Assembly (NCBI RefSeq): GCF_001984175.1
Contig: NZ_MTQP01000059.1
Location: forward strand, 1-64,000
Direction of reading: 5' to 3'
Origin: Saccharothrix sp. ALI-22-I
Lineage (GTDB): Bacteria > Actinomycetota > Actinomycetes > Mycobacteriales > Pseudonocardiaceae
DNA: 64,000 nucleotides
Made by a program: the position numbers and the translations under genes. How positions within the stretch are numbered: the stretch's first letter is position 1; every line of letters starts with the position of its first letter. Positions 19,793-29,680 of this stretch are shown here, piece by piece. The notes below the pieces were generated by a model. That model did not search any database, was not told where the DNA came from, and saw only the letters and a list, made by a program, of their open reading frames with translations.

Positions 19793-20937
19793 GTACGGAC
19801 GAGATCCGGTTGGCTCGGGCCTATCTGTCCCGGGTGGCTGAGCCGCCGGCTGCGGCGCTTGTCGGGTTTGTTGCCGAAGTGGGGCCGGTGCGGGCGGCGG
19901 AGATGGTTCGGGGTGGGGAGGTGCCTGCTGCGGTTGACAGTCAGACTTCGGCTCGGCGGGGGCTGGATCAGGCGGAGAAGGATCTGGAGGTTGCTGCCAA
20001 GGTCGGTGGGCGGTTGTTGGTTCCTGAGGATGACGAGTGGCCTCGGTGGCCTTTCAACGCCTTGGCCATTGCCGCTGCCAACGGGTTGCGGTGTGGGTTG
20101 GAGCCGTTGGCGTTGTGGGTTCGGGGGGAGTTCAGTCTTGCCGCGATCACCGAGCGGGCGGTGGCGGTGGTGGGTAGTCGGGCTGCTTCGGGGTACGGCC
20201 AGCACGTTGCGGGGGAGTTCGGGTACGGGTTGGCCGAGGCCGGGGTCACGGTGGTGTCGGGCGCTGCCTATGGGATCGACGGTGCTGCTCATCGGGGCGC
20301 GATCACAGGTGGCGGGTTGACGATCGCTGTCCTGGCTTGCGGGGTCGATGTCGCTTATCCCGCTGGTCACCGGGCCTTGCTGGAGCGCATTCCCGGCCAA
20401 GGGCTCCTGGTGAGTGAGTACCCACCAATGCACACGCCGGCGCGTCACCGGTTTCTCACCCGGAACCGGCTCATCGCGGCACTGGCGGAGGGGACCGTTG
20501 TCGTCGAGGCTGGTCAGCGCAGCGGGGCCAAGAACACGGCGGCGTCCACGGCGGCGCTCGGGCGGGTGCTGATGGCGGTTCCGGGTCCGATCACCTCGGT
20601 CAGTTCGTCGGGTTGCCACGAATTGCTGCGGTCGGGTGCCGCGTTGCCGGTGACCAGTGTCGCCGAGGTCATCGAGTCGACCGGGCGGCTCGGCGTCGAT
20701 CTCGTCGAGGCCACTCGGAACACCGATACCGGGCCGCCGCAGGGTGACGCGATGCGGGTGTTCGAAGCCTTGGGGTTGACGTTCGGGTACAGCCCGGAAG
20801 CGATCTCCGTGGAGTCCGGCGTCGAGCTGCCGAGAGTGCGCGCGTTGCTCCCACAATTGGAACTGGCCGGTCTCGCTCAACGCGTCGAAACAGGATGGAA
20901 ACGCTCTCAGGAAGGGAGTTGGCGTGGCGATACTTGA
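19789..20937 (+). CDS. dprA: DNA-processing protein DprA (Smf)
   Basis: DprA of 382 aa that loads RecA onto incoming single-stranded DNA. The Rossmann-like core has VAVVGSRAASGYGQ, SGAAYGIDGAAH and the nucleotide-binding GQRSGAKNTA; a winged-helix-like domain closes the C-terminus. GTG 19789 follows GGGGGTGG; a GTG at 19774 in frame is an alternative. The first two thirds use G- and T-ending codons far more than the neighbours and the coding strand is G-rich, the opposite of yifB. The C-terminal third returns to normal. Confidence 0.93.
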   Translation: MSTDEIRLARAYLSRVAEPPAAALVGFVAEVGPVRAAEMVRGGEVPAAVDSQTSARRGLDQAEKDLEVAAKVGGRLLVPEDDEWPRWPFNALAIAAANGLRCGLEPLALWVRGEFSLAAITERAVAVVGSRAASGYGQHVAGEFGYGLAEAGVTVVSGAAYGIDGAAHRGAITGGGLTIAVLACGVDVAYPAGHRALLERIPGQGLLVSEYPPMHTPARHRFLTRNRLIAALAEGTVVVEAGQRSGAKNTAASTAALGRVLMAVPGPITSVSSSGCHELLRSGAALPVTSVAEVIESTGRLGVDLVEATRNTDTGPPQGDAMRVFEALGLTFGYSPEAISVESGVELPRVRALLPQLELAGLAQRVETGWKRSQEGSWRGDT

Positions 20938-20970
20938 CCAAGAGCGTTCGAGGGCGCAGCGTCAGGGGCT

Positions 20971-21948
20971 ATGTCCCCGCCGCCGCCCGCTCGGACACGT
21001 CGTGTCGATCTCGTCCGCCTCCGTCGTGGGCTGCCCGGCGACGTGGCGACGGCCCTGGACCGCTACGAACGCCACCTCGCCATGGAACGCGGGCTCTCCC
21101 CGCACACCGTTCGCGCGTATCTCGGCGACGTGGTCGCCCTGTTGGTCCACTTAGCCGAAGGCACGCCCGACAACGCCACCGTGGAAGCGATCGACCTGCC
21201 GGGATTGCGGTCCTGGCTGGCTTCCCAGCACTCCGCCGGCGCGAGCCGGACGACGATGGCCCGGCGCGCCGCCTCCGCCCGGACGTTCACCGGGTGGGCG
21301 TCCCGCAACGGCCTGCTCGCCGCCGATCCGGGCCCGCGACTCGCCGCACCCCGACCCCACCGGACCCTCCCCTCGGTGCTGCGTCCCGACCAGGCCGGCG
21401 CGGCGATGGCAGCGGCGGAAGTAGGCGCGGAACAGGGCGATCCGGTTGCGCTGCGTGACCAAGCCGTGGTGGAGTTGCTGTACGCAACAGGGGTCCGGGT
21501 CGCCGAGTTGTGCGGTCTCGACCTCGACGACGTGGACTACTCCCAAAGGGTGATTCGGGTTCTGGGCAAGGGCAGTCGCGAACGCACCGTGCCGTTCGGC
21601 GTTCCGGCCGAACGGGCGCTACGGCGCTGGGTGGAACACGGTCGATCGGCGCTGGTCAATAACCGTTCACAAAGGGCACTCCTGCTCGGTGCGCGAGGTG
21701 GCCGGTTGGACCCCCGTACCGCCAGGAGGGTTGTCCACGATGTAGTGGGTGCGGTCCCTGGGGCGGCCGACACCGGGCCTCACGGCCTGCGCCACTCCGC
21801 GGCCACGCACCTGTTGGAAGGGGGAGCCGACCTGCGCACCGTCCAAGAGCTTCTTGGTCACGCTACGCTCGCAACCACTCAGCTCTACACACACGTCACC
21901 GTCGAACGGCTGAAGGCGATCCATGACCGAACCCACCCCCGCTCCTGA
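20971..21948 (+). CDS. xerC: Tyrosine recombinase XerC
   Basis: Tyrosine recombinase of 325 aa for chromosome dimer resolution. The N-terminal core-binding SAM-like domain ([15 protein letters not shown]) is present. The catalytic residues are all visible: Arg in [10 protein letters not shown] (about 175), Lys in [15 protein letters not shown] (about 270-274), His in [10 protein letters not shown], and Tyr in QLYTHV. The position after dprA and before whiG fits the chromosomal xerC rather than a mobile integrase. Its 3' end overlaps whiG by 26 bp. Confidence 0.92.
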   Translation: MSPPPPARTRRVDLVRLRRGLPGDVATALDRYERHLAMERGLSPHTVRAYLGDVVALLVHLAEGTPDNATVEAIDLPGLRSWLASQHSAGASRTTMARRAASARTFTGWASRNGLLAADPGPRLAAPRPHRTLPSVLRPDQAGAAMAAAEVGAEQGDPVALRDQAVVELLYATGVRVAELCGLDLDDVDYSQRVIRVLGKGSRERTVPFGVPAERALRRWVEHGRSALVNNRSQRALLLGARGGRLDPRTARRVVHDVVGAVPGAADTGPHGLRHSAATHLLEGGADLRTVQELLGHATLATTQLYTHVTVERLKAIHDRTHPRS

Positions 21949-22933
21949 CGTCGCAGGGGGAGGTTCGCGGATCGCAACCGTGACCTCTCCTTCCGCCGCG
22001 CACGTCGGGACCTCGTCGGCGGCGCGTACCCCGACTGGGACGAACGGTCACCGCGTCGAAGGTGAGCCACCGCTCGACGACCCACCGCGCAACGGGCACG
22101 CCGCACCCGTCATCGCCGGTAGACCGGCGCACGCGGCGTCCGAGTCGCGCACCGCCGACGACGTGGAAGCCGGGATCATCGCGTTGTGGCACACCTACGG
22201 CGAATCACGCCGGCGGGCTCTGCGGGACCGGCTCGTGCTGCACTACGCGCCGCTGGTGAAGTACGTCGCCGGCCGGGTCGGCACCGGTCTGCCCGCGCAC
22301 GTGGACGTGGCGGACCTGATCCAGTCCGGCATCTTCGGCCTGGTCGACGCGATCGAGAAGTTCGAGCCCGAGCGCGGCCTGAAGTTCGAGACCTACGCGA
22401 TGCAGCGCATCCGCGGCGCGATCCTCGACGACCTGCGCTCCCAGGACTGGGTGCCGCGCTCGGTCCGCAGCCGGGCCCGTGACGTCGAACGGGCCCTGGA
22501 ACGCCTCGGCGGCCGCCTCCAGCGCACCCCGACCGACCGCGAGCTGGCCGCCGAGCTGAAGATCGGCCTCAGTGAGCTGCGCGAGCTCTACGCCCAGCTC
22601 CAGCTGACCAGCGTGGTGGCGCTGGACGAGCTGATCGCGGCCGGCCGCAGCACCGGCGGTGCGGGCTCGTCGCTGGCCGAGTCCCTGCCCGACGAGGGCG
22701 CCGTGGACCCGATCGCGACCCTGGTCGACCAGGACAGCCGCCGCCAGCTCGCCGACGCGATCGCGCAGCTCGCCGAGCGGGACCGCGTCGTGGTCACCCT
22801 GTACTACTTCGAGAACTTGACGCTGGCCGAGATCGGCAAGGTCCTGGGCGTCACCGAATCCCGCGTGTGCCAGCTGCACACCCGCGCGGTCCTGAGGCTG
22901 CGCACCAAGCTGAACGAGCAGTTGGAAGCGTAA
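21923..22933 (+). CDS. whiG: RNA polymerase sigma factor WhiG (FliA family)
   Basis: Sigma-28-type factor of 336 aa. Region 2 (about 100-175) contains [20 protein letters not shown] and [19 protein letters not shown]; regions 3 and 4 follow, with an HTH in [19 protein letters not shown]. In sporulating actinomycetes WhiG controls early aerial hyphal development and is held by an anti-sigma factor with c-di-GMP. Compared with typical WhiG (about 280 aa) there is a low-complexity N-terminal addition of roughly 70 residues. The ATG at 21923 overlaps xerC; a GTG nearer the domain is possible. Confidence 0.88.
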   Translation: MTEPTPAPDVAGGGSRIATVTSPSAAHVGTSSAARTPTGTNGHRVEGEPPLDDPPRNGHAAPVIAGRPAHAASESRTADDVEAGIIALWHTYGESRRRALRDRLVLHYAPLVKYVAGRVGTGLPAHVDVADLIQSGIFGLVDAIEKFEPERGLKFETYAMQRIRGAILDDLRSQDWVPRSVRSRARDVERALERLGGRLQRTPTDRELAAELKIGLSELRELYAQLQLTSVVALDELIAAGRSTGGAGSSLAESLPDEGAVDPIATLVDQDSRRQLADAIAQLAERDRVVVTLYYFENLTLAEIGKVLGVTESRVCQLHTRAVLRLRTKLNEQLEA

Positions 22934-23456
22934 GCCGATCCACTCTCGGCAGGAGTCGGACGGGACCGGCGGCCACCAACCGCAGCGGGTCCACGTAGGC
23001 ACGGACGGGGGACACGCGCAGCGCACCCCAGTGCAGGCAGGCCTCCGCAGGGCAGCCCTCGTGGCCTGACTGGAGCGTGCCGACGCGCTCACCTCGGCGC
23101 ACGACCTGCCCCCGGCGCACGGTGGGCTCGACCGGCTCGTACGTGGTCCGCAGGCCGCCCTCGTGCAGCAGCGAGATCACCGAGCGGTCGGCTACCGGAC
23201 CCGCGTGCAGCACCACCGCGTCGGCGGCGGCCAGGACGGCCGCGCCCGGTGGGGCGGCCAGGTCCACCCCTCGGTGGCCGGGCGCGTACTCGGTGGCCGG
23301 GGCCTCGAAGGCGCGGACCACCTGATGGGGTGGTGCCAGGGGCCAGGCGAAGCGTGGTGGACGGGCGGCCCGCGCGGGACCGCCCAGCGGCACCAGCGGT
23401 AGCGTCATCAACGTTGTCAAGGCCAGGACCAGCAGTGTTCGCATCGTGGGAGTCAT
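22851..23456 (-). CDS. Secreted M23-family peptidase
   Basis: Peptidoglycan endopeptidase-like protein of 201 aa with a clear signal peptide (MTPTMRTLLVLALTTLMTL ending near ARA). M23/LytM metal motifs appear as GHRGVDLAA (HxxxD) and LHWG (HxG type). The GHEG...C...C segment could hold a disulfide. It is convergent with whiG and its 3' end overlaps whiG by 83 bp; the last about 27 residues fall in this overlap and look like chance read-through. I recall an M23 gene before rpsB in Mycobacterium too. Confidence 0.85.
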   Translation of the reverse strand: MTPTMRTLLVLALTTLMTLPLVPLGGPARAARPPRFAWPLAPPHQVVRAFEAPATEYAPGHRGVDLAAPPGAAVLAAADAVVLHAGPVADRSVISLLHEGGLRTTYEPVEPTVRRGQVVRRGERVGTLQSGHEGCPAEACLHWGALRVSPVRAYVDPLRLVAAGPVRLLPRVDRLTLPTARSAWCAASGPRGCAAGTRGIR

Positions 23457-23506
23457 GGGTCCAGCGTCGCGGCCCGGACCGGGGGCTACCAGTGGCTTCT
23501 CCGCGA

Positions 23507-23535
23507 CTGTGGACAACTCACGGGGCTGTGGACAA
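23507..23535 (+). repeat. Paired DnaA-box-like element, copy 2
   Basis: CTGTGGACAACTC (23507-23519), ACGG, GGCTGTGGA (23524-23532), continuing CAA, so that two full TGTGGACAA boxes (23508-23516 and 23527-23535) stand 19 bp apart. It matches copy 1 at 17623-17648 in opposite orientation. It lies in the 347-bp gap between the M23 gene and rpsB. Confidence 0.6.
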
Positions 23536-23572
23536 CTCCGGGGCCGATTCGATGTTCTCCCGCCGTCCGGCG

Positions 23573-23578
23573 TACACT
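23573..23578 (+). promoter_or_regulatory. Candidate -10 (TACACT) of the rpsB promoter
   Basis: TACACT is the best -10 in the gap 23457-23803, about 225 bases before rpsB. It would give a long leader with several short inverted repeats, as expected for an autoregulated ribosomal protein gene. The -35 is weak. Confidence 0.4.
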
Positions 23579-23803
23579 CGGTACGCGGCCCGTGTGAGTG
23601 CGGGACGACTTCGCGTGCCAATGCAGACTCGACCCGTTCCGTGGTCGAGTCGCGGCGTCCGGCGGTCCTGAGGCGAGACGTCCTCCGGTTCGGACGGCGG
23701 CAAGGGCACCAGGGCGGCGGACCGACCGGCCCGCCGCGATCAACCGGAACGCGCGCCGGCCCAGACACCCGGCGCGCCTGAACGAAGAGGTGCGAACCCG
23801 GCC

Positions 23804-24673
<870 letters not shown>

Positions 24674-24678
24674 TCAGC

Positions 24679-24720
24679 CACACGCCGCGCCCGCCACGAC
24701 GAAGGTGGGCGCGGCGTGTG
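24679..24720 (+). terminator. 17-bp hairpin between rpsB and tsf
   Basis: Arms 24679-24695 and 24704-24720 pair over 17 bp with one wobble around an 8-base loop. No U-run follows. It probably partly terminates or protects the rpsB transcript, allowing S2 and EF-Ts to be made in different amounts. Confidence 0.65.
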
Positions 24721-24794
24721 CACAGCACCACCCCCGCGCGTACCCACGTCGGTGAAGCCGACGATCAGACCGCAGAAGGAACGGAAACCGCACG

Positions 24795-25610
24795 ATGGCG
24801 AACTACACCGCCGCTGACGTGAAGCGCCTCCGCGAGCTGACCGCCGCAGGCATGATGGCCTGCAAGAAGGCGCTCGAGGAAACCGACGGCGACTTCGACA
24901 AGGCGGTCGAGATCCTGCGCATCAAGGGTGCGAAGGACGTCGACAAGCGCGCCGAGCGCACGACCTCCAACGGCCTGGTCGTGGCCGAGGACGGCGTGAT
25001 GATCGAGCTGCGCTGCGAGACGGACTTCGTCGCCAAGAACGCCGACTTCCAGGAGTTGGCCTCGCAGATCGTCGCGGTCGCCAAGGCCACCCGCCCGGCG
25101 GACGTCGAGGTCCTCAAGGCCACCGACCTCGACGGCAAGAACATCGACGCGGTCGTCCAGGAGTTCTCCGCCAAGATCGGCGAGAAGCTGGAGCTGGCCA
25201 AGGTCGCCGTCTTCGACGGCACCGTGACCACCTACCTGCACCGCCGCGCGGCCGACCTGCCGCCCGCCGTCGGCGTGGTGGTCGAGTACACCGGGGACAG
25301 CGAGGACGCCGCCCGCGGCGCCGCGATGCAGATCGCCGCGATGCGTCCGCGCTACCTCACCCGCGACGAGGTCCCCGCGGACCTGGTGGCCAACGAGCGC
25401 CGCATCGCCGAGGAGACCGCTCGCGAGGAGGGCAAGCCGGAAGCGGCGCTGTCCAGGATCGTCGAGGGTCGGGTGAACGGCTTCTTCAAGGACGTCGTGC
25501 TCCTGGAGCAGGCTTCCGTGACGGAGTCCAAGAAGACCGTCAAGGCCGTGCTGGACGAGGCCGGGGTCACCGTGACCCGCTTCGCCCGGTTCGAGGTCGG
25601 CCAGGCCTGA
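24795..25610 (+). CDS. tsf: Elongation factor Ts
   Basis: EF-Ts of 271 aa, the nucleotide exchange factor for EF-Tu. The N-terminal UBA-like part ([20 protein letters not shown]) and the motif [11 protein letters not shown] are conserved. It starts at ATG 24795 after AAGGAACGG. It follows rpsB by 121 bp that hold a strong hairpin. Confidence 0.97.
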   Translation: MANYTAADVKRLRELTAAGMMACKKALEETDGDFDKAVEILRIKGAKDVDKRAERTTSNGLVVAEDGVMIELRCETDFVAKNADFQELASQIVAVAKATRPADVEVLKATDLDGKNIDAVVQEFSAKIGEKLELAKVAVFDGTVTTYLHRRAADLPPAVGVVVEYTGDSEDAARGAAMQIAAMRPRYLTRDEVPADLVANERRIAEETAREEGKPEAALSRIVEGRVNGFFKDVVLLEQASVTESKKTVKAVLDEAGVTVTRFARFEVGQA

Positions 25611-25619
25611 TTCGCGTGA

Positions 25620-25653
25620 GGGCGGGGTTGCGCGCATAGTCGCGACCCCGCCC
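25620..25653 (+). terminator. Hairpin between tsf and pyrH
   Basis: GGGCGGGGTTGCG (25620-25632) pairs with CGCGACCCCGCCC (25641-25653), 13 bp with one wobble, loop of 8, followed by TT. It probably ends or reduces transcription from rpsB-tsf before pyrH. Confidence 0.65.
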
Positions 25654-25676
25654 TTGCCGTGTCCAGAGGAGGACCT

Positions 25677-26462
25677 GTGAGCAGCGCAGAGGTAGACCAC
25701 TCGAAAGCCGATCACGCCGACGACGAGCCCGCCCACGGCTATCGCCGGGTGATGCTCAAGCTGGGCGGCGAGATGTTCGGCGGTGGCGGTGTCGGCGTCG
25801 ATCCCGACGTCGTGCAGACCGTGTCGCGCCAGATCGCCGCAGTCGTCCGAACCGGGGTCCAGGTCGCGGTCGTCATCGGTGGCGGCAACTTCTTCCGCGG
25901 CGCCGAGTTGCAGCAGCGCGGCATGGACCGCAGCCGGGCCGACTACATGGGCATGCTGGGCACGGTGATGAACTGCCTCGCCTTGCAGGACTTCCTGGAA
26001 CGCGAGCACGGCATCGAGACCCGCGTGCAGACCGCCATCACCATGGGCCAGATCGCCGAGTCGTACATCCCCCGCCGGGCCATGCGGCACCTCGACAAGG
26101 GCCGCGTGGTGATCTTCGGCGGCGGTGCGGGCATGCCGTACTTCTCCACCGACACCACCGCCGCGCAGCGCGCGCTGGAGATCGGCTGTGAGGTCGTCCT
26201 GATGGCCAAGGCCGTGGACGGCGTCTACACCGCGGACCCGAAGACCGACCCGGACGCACTGATGTTCGACAACATCACCCACCGTGAAGTGCTCGAACGC
26301 GGCCTGAACGTGGCCGACGCGACGGCGTTCAGCCTGTGCATGGACAACAACATGCCGATCATGGTCTTCAACCTGCTCACCGAGGGGAACATCGCCCGCG
26401 CCGTGCGTGGTGAGAAGATCGGCACACTGGTGAGCACCCCCGGTGGTCGCCCGTCCTTCTAG
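25677..26462 (+). CDS. pyrH: Uridylate kinase
   Basis: Bacterial UMP kinase of 261 aa that makes UDP, feeding pyrimidine and cell-wall precursors. Amino-acid-kinase-fold motifs are visible: [20 protein letters not shown] and [13 protein letters not shown]. The GTG at 25677 has a strong AGAGGAGGA just before it, so the in-frame start at 25659 is rejected. The N-terminus has about 20 extra acidic residues before the fold. Confidence 0.96.
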   Translation: MSSAEVDHSKADHADDEPAHGYRRVMLKLGGEMFGGGGVGVDPDVVQTVSRQIAAVVRTGVQVAVVIGGGNFFRGAELQQRGMDRSRADYMGMLGTVMNCLALQDFLEREHGIETRVQTAITMGQIAESYIPRRAMRHLDKGRVVIFGGGAGMPYFSTDTTAAQRALEIGCEVVLMAKAVDGVYTADPKTDPDALMFDNITHREVLERGLNVADATAFSLCMDNNMPIMVFNLLTEGNIARAVRGEKIGTLVSTPGGRPSF

Positions 26463-26508
26463 ACCTGCTGGGATCCGAGCCGAACTGCGCACACCAAGGG
26501 AGTCTGCC

Positions 26509-27066
26509 GTGATCGACGAGACCCTCCTCGACGCCGAGGAGAAGATGGAAAAAGCGGTGTCCGTGGCGAAGGAGGACCTGGCCGCGGTGCGCACCGGCCG
26601 TGCCAACCCTTCGATGTTCTCCCGCATCGTCGTCGAGTACTACGGTTCGCCGACCCCGCTGAACCAGCTGGCCAGCGTCGCCATTCCCGAGGCGCGCATG
26701 GCCGTGATCAAGCCCTACGACGCCACCCAGCTCAACGCGGTCGAGAAGGCCATCCGCGACTCGGACCTGGGGGTCAACCCCAGCAACGACGGCTCGATCA
26801 TCCGCGTGGTGATCCCGCAGCTGTCCGAGGAGCGCCGCCGCGAGATGGTGAAGGTGGCCAAGAGCAAGGGCGAGGACGCGAAGGTGTCCATCCGCAACAT
26901 CCGCCGCAAGGCCAAGGAAGAGCTCGACCGCCTGGTCAAGGACGGCGAGGTCGGCGAGGACGACGGCACCAGGGGCGAGAAGGAACTGGAGAACGTCACC
27001 CACCGGTACGTGGCGCAGGTCGACGACCTGGTCAAGCACAAGGAAGCCGAGCTGCTCGAGGTCTAG
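26509..27066 (+). CDS. frr: Ribosome recycling factor
   Basis: RRF of 185 aa, the standard length. It splits post-termination ribosomes with EF-G. Conserved parts include [24 protein letters not shown] and [19 protein letters not shown] 26509 follows AAGGGAG (26496-26502). It sits 46 bp after pyrH. Confidence 0.97.
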   Translation: MIDETLLDAEEKMEKAVSVAKEDLAAVRTGRANPSMFSRIVVEYYGSPTPLNQLASVAIPEARMAVIKPYDATQLNAVEKAIRDSDLGVNPSNDGSIIRVVIPQLSEERRREMVKVAKSKGEDAKVSIRNIRRKAKEELDRLVKDGEVGEDDGTRGEKELENVTHRYVAQVDDLVKHKEAELLEV

Positions 27067-27149
27067 GTGATCACGTCCGGTTGGTCGGGTCGGGTCACCG
27101 GCCGCATGTTCTGCTTGGCCGGTAGCCGGCCGTGATAGGAGCACAAGAA

Positions 27150-27995
27150 GTGTCAGGCGGCGGCGAGCAGGGCGCGCCGGAGCGGAACGCGTCACGCGCG
27201 GGGCGCAACCTGCCCGCGGCCATCGCCGTGGGTGTCGGCTTGGGCGCGGTCATCCTTGTCGCGCTGTTCACGGTGCGCGAGCTGTTCATCGGCATCGTCG
27301 CCGTCGCGGTCGCCGTGTCGATGTACGAGCTGGCGGGCGCGCTCCAGCGCGGTGCGGGCATCCGGGTCGCGCTGGTGCCCGTACTGCTGGGCGGGCAGGC
27401 CGTGGTGTGGCTGGCCTGGCCGTTCGAGCGCGGCGGGGTGCTCAGCGCGTTCGTGGTGACGATCCTGGTCTGCCTGCTCTGGCGGCTCAAGGACGGCGCG
27501 GACGGCTACCTCCGGGACGTCACCGCGTCCATCTTCACGGTCGCGTACGTGGCGGTGTTCGCCGCCTTCGCGGTCATGCTGGTCGTGCCGGACGACGGGG
27601 TGTTCCGCGTCCTGGCGTTCCTGATCGGCGTCGTGCTGTCCGACACCGGCGGCTACGTGGCCGGCGTGCTGTTCGGCAAGCACCCGATGGCCCCCACCAT
27701 CAGCCCGAAGAAGTCCTGGGAGGGCTTCGCGGGTTCGATGGTGGCGGGCATGGTCGGTGGCGCGCTGACCGTCGGCCTGATGCTGGACGGCCAGTGGTGG
27801 CACGGCGTGCTGTTCGGCGCCGCGCTCGTCATCACGTCCACCGCCGGTGACCTGGTCGAATCGCTGATCAAGCGCGACCTCGGGATCAAGGACATGGGCA
27901 CCCTCCTGCCCGGCCACGGCGGGCTGATGGACCGCATGGACTCACTACTTCCCTCAGCCGTCGTCGCTTACCTGCTGCTACTCGTCTTTGTGTAG
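27150..27995 (+). CDS. cdsA: Phosphatidate cytidylyltransferase (CDP-diacylglycerol synthase)
   Basis: CdsA of 281 aa, an integral membrane enzyme that makes CDP-diacylglycerol for phospholipid synthesis. It has about eight hydrophobic helices and the full family signature near the C-terminus (SLIKRDLGIKDMG then LLPGHGGLMDR). GTG 27150 is preferred because TAGGAG (27136-27141) lies eight bases before it; a GTG at 27132 is the alternative. Confidence 0.95.
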   Translation: MSGGGEQGAPERNASRAGRNLPAAIAVGVGLGAVILVALFTVRELFIGIVAVAVAVSMYELAGALQRGAGIRVALVPVLLGGQAVVWLAWPFERGGVLSAFVVTILVCLLWRLKDGADGYLRDVTASIFTVAYVAVFAAFAVMLVVPDDGVFRVLAFLIGVVLSDTGGYVAGVLFGKHPMAPTISPKKSWEGFAGSMVAGMVGGALTVGLMLDGQWWHGVLFGAALVITSTAGDLVESLIKRDLGIKDMGTLLPGHGGLMDRMDSLLPSAVVAYLLLLVFV

Positions 27996-28037
27996 CCCAC
28001 TCGACCTCGCCGCCGTCTGCGGAGCAGCGGCCATGTG

Positions 28038-28853
28038 TCAATCGTCGTAGGGGTCGTCGACGCGTGAGCCGGTGTCCTCGTCGGACAGCGGTGTGGTGCG
28101 GGACGGGTCGATCACGGAGAACACCGCGCCGGTGTGGTCGGCGACGACGGTGATCCGGCCGAACGGGGTGTCGTACGGCTCGACGGTGACGCGTCCGCCC
28201 AGCTCCAGCACCCTGGACGCGGTCGAGTCGGCGCCGATCTCCGGCGCGGCGGTGAAGTACACCATCCAGTGCGGCGGGGTGTCCGGCGCGAACGCCCGGC
28301 CCATCCGCTGGCGGCCCAGCACGGTGTGGCCGTGGAGTGCCCAGATCGTGTAGTCGACCGCGTGGCCGTCACCGATCTGGGTGATCTCGTAGCCGCACAG
28401 CTCGTGGAAGAACCCGTCCGCGACGTGCCCGTCGCGGGTGTTCAGCTCGGCCCACGCGTACGCGCCGTGCCCGTCGGTGCCGAACACCCAGTCGGGGGAG
28501 ACGTGCCGGAACCCGACCACCGCCCCGGTCGGGTCGGCGATCACGGTGGCCGTGTCGGACGGTTCGGCGAGCACGGTGCCGCCCAGCGCGTGCGCCTTCT
28601 CGGCGGTGGCGCGGGCGTGGGGGGTGTTCAGGTACAGCGTCCACGCGCTCGGCTCGTCGGCGGCGACCAGTTCGGCCACCGGCAGGCCGTCGACCAAGGC
28701 GGTCGTGCGGCCCTGTCCGTCGGAGTAGTACCAGCCGAAGAGCCCGGTGTAGAAGTCGATCGTGGCCTGGAGGTCGGTGGTGGCGATGTCCACCCAGCAC
28801 GGCGCTCCGTGGTGCATTTCGGCCAAAGCGGGAGAATTCGGGACGATCGACAC
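28038..28853 (-). CDS. VOC (glyoxalase/bleomycin resistance) family protein with two domains
   Basis: Protein of 271 aa with two consecutive VOC domains (about 15-125 and 140-250), beginning HHGAPCWVDIATTDLQATIDF. It resembles the CFP-30B-type tandem VOC proteins. Some metal-ligand positions look absent, so metal binding or catalysis is uncertain. The last 20 residues are acidic. It is divergent from the methyltransferase gene at 28909 with only 55 bp between, and convergent with cdsA. Confidence 0.85.
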   Translation of the reverse strand: MSIVPNSPALAEMHHGAPCWVDIATTDLQATIDFYTGLFGWYYSDGQGRTTALVDGLPVAELVAADEPSAWTLYLNTPHARATAEKAHALGGTVLAEPSDTATVIADPTGAVVGFRHVSPDWVFGTDGHGAYAWAELNTRDGHVADGFFHELCGYEITQIGDGHAVDYTIWALHGHTVLGRQRMGRAFAPDTPPHWMVYFTAAPEIGADSTASRVLELGGRVTVEPYDTPFGRITVVADHTGAVFSVIDPSRTTPLSDEDTGSRVDDPYDD

Positions 28854-28896
28854 CGTGTACCTCCTGCAAGCCGCCTATTCGATCACGCTACGGCTC

Positions 28897-28902
28897 TAGA
28901 GT
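28897..28902 (+). promoter_or_regulatory. -10-like hexamer TAGAGT of a probable leaderless promoter
   Basis: TAGAGT, six bases, then the GTG at 28909; no ribosome binding site between. The divergent VOC gene starts at 28853, so its promoter must share this 55-bp space. Confidence 0.5.
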
Positions 28903-28908
28903 CGTCCC

Positions 28909-29655
28909 GTGAAGGGATTCGTCCGCGCCGCGTTGGCCGCCGTGCGGCCCGTCGACGTCCTGCCGAGCCCGAACATCTGGCACTGGCCCGAGGTCTACGA
29001 GGTCGAGAACCGCGCCCAGGACGTCGGCGGCGCCATCTGGAGCGCGCTGCGGGAGGACTGCGACTGGGCCGGGCGGGACGTGGTCGACGTCGGCTGCGGC
29101 GACGGGTTCCACCTGCCGGTGTTCGCTGAAGCGGCTCGCTCGGTGATCGGTGTCGAGCCGCACCCGCCGTTGGTGCGGCGCGCCCGTGCGCGGGTGGCGG
29201 ACGTGCCCAACGCCGAGGTGATGGCCGGACCGGCGCAACGCCTGCCGCTGCGCGACGCGAGCGCGGACCTGGTGCACGCGCGCACGGCGTACTTCTTCGG
29301 CCCCGGCTGCGAACCCGGTCTCCGCGAGGCCGACCGGGTGCTGCGGCCCGGCGGCGCGCTGGCGATCGTGGACCTCGACGGCCTCGCCGAGCCGTACGGG
29401 CCGTGGCTGTGCGCCGACGAACCGCGCTACAACCCCGTGGAGGTGGAGACCTTCTTCACCGCTCAAGGGTTCTCGTTGCGCCGTGTGCGCGCGCTGTGGC
29501 GGTTCGATCGTCGTGAGGACCTGGAGGCGGTGTTGCGCATCGAGTTCTCCCAGGCGGTCGCGGAGAAGGCGGTCGCCCGGACGCCCGGCCTGTCGTTCGA
29601 GGTCGGCTACCGCGTCCACGTGAGACGGAAGCCGACCGGGATTGTGCTGACCTGA
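28909..29655 (+). CDS. Class I SAM-dependent methyltransferase
   Basis: Methyltransferase of 248 aa. Motif I VVDVGCGDGFHLPVF (about 58-72) binds SAM; the acidic GVEPHP follows, and LVHARTAYFFGPGCEPGLREADRVLRPGGALAIVD is read as motifs II and III in two parts. The substrate is unknown. A Trp-rich N-terminus (NIWHWPEVYEVEN) is typical of a group of actinobacterial methyltransferases of unknown role. GTG 28909 is probably leaderless. Confidence 0.85.
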   Translation: MKGFVRAALAAVRPVDVLPSPNIWHWPEVYEVENRAQDVGGAIWSALREDCDWAGRDVVDVGCGDGFHLPVFAEAARSVIGVEPHPPLVRRARARVADVPNAEVMAGPAQRLPLRDASADLVHARTAYFFGPGCEPGLREADRVLRPGGALAIVDLDGLAEPYGPWLCADEPRYNPVEVETFFTAQGFSLRRVRALWRFDRREDLEAVLRIEFSQAVAEKAVARTPGLSFEVGYRVHVRRKPTGIVLT

Positions 29656-29680
29656 TAACGCTCACATAGGATTTGGAACC

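Noticed and set aside
20971..21948. Phage or island integrase with attachment sites
   Set aside because: The recombinase has the standard XerC length and position after dprA; no tRNA, direct repeats or phage genes are near.
28038..28853. Bleomycin-type antibiotic resistance gene
   Set aside because: The two VOC domains support only the superfamily; several metal-ligand positions seem absent and there is no resistance context.
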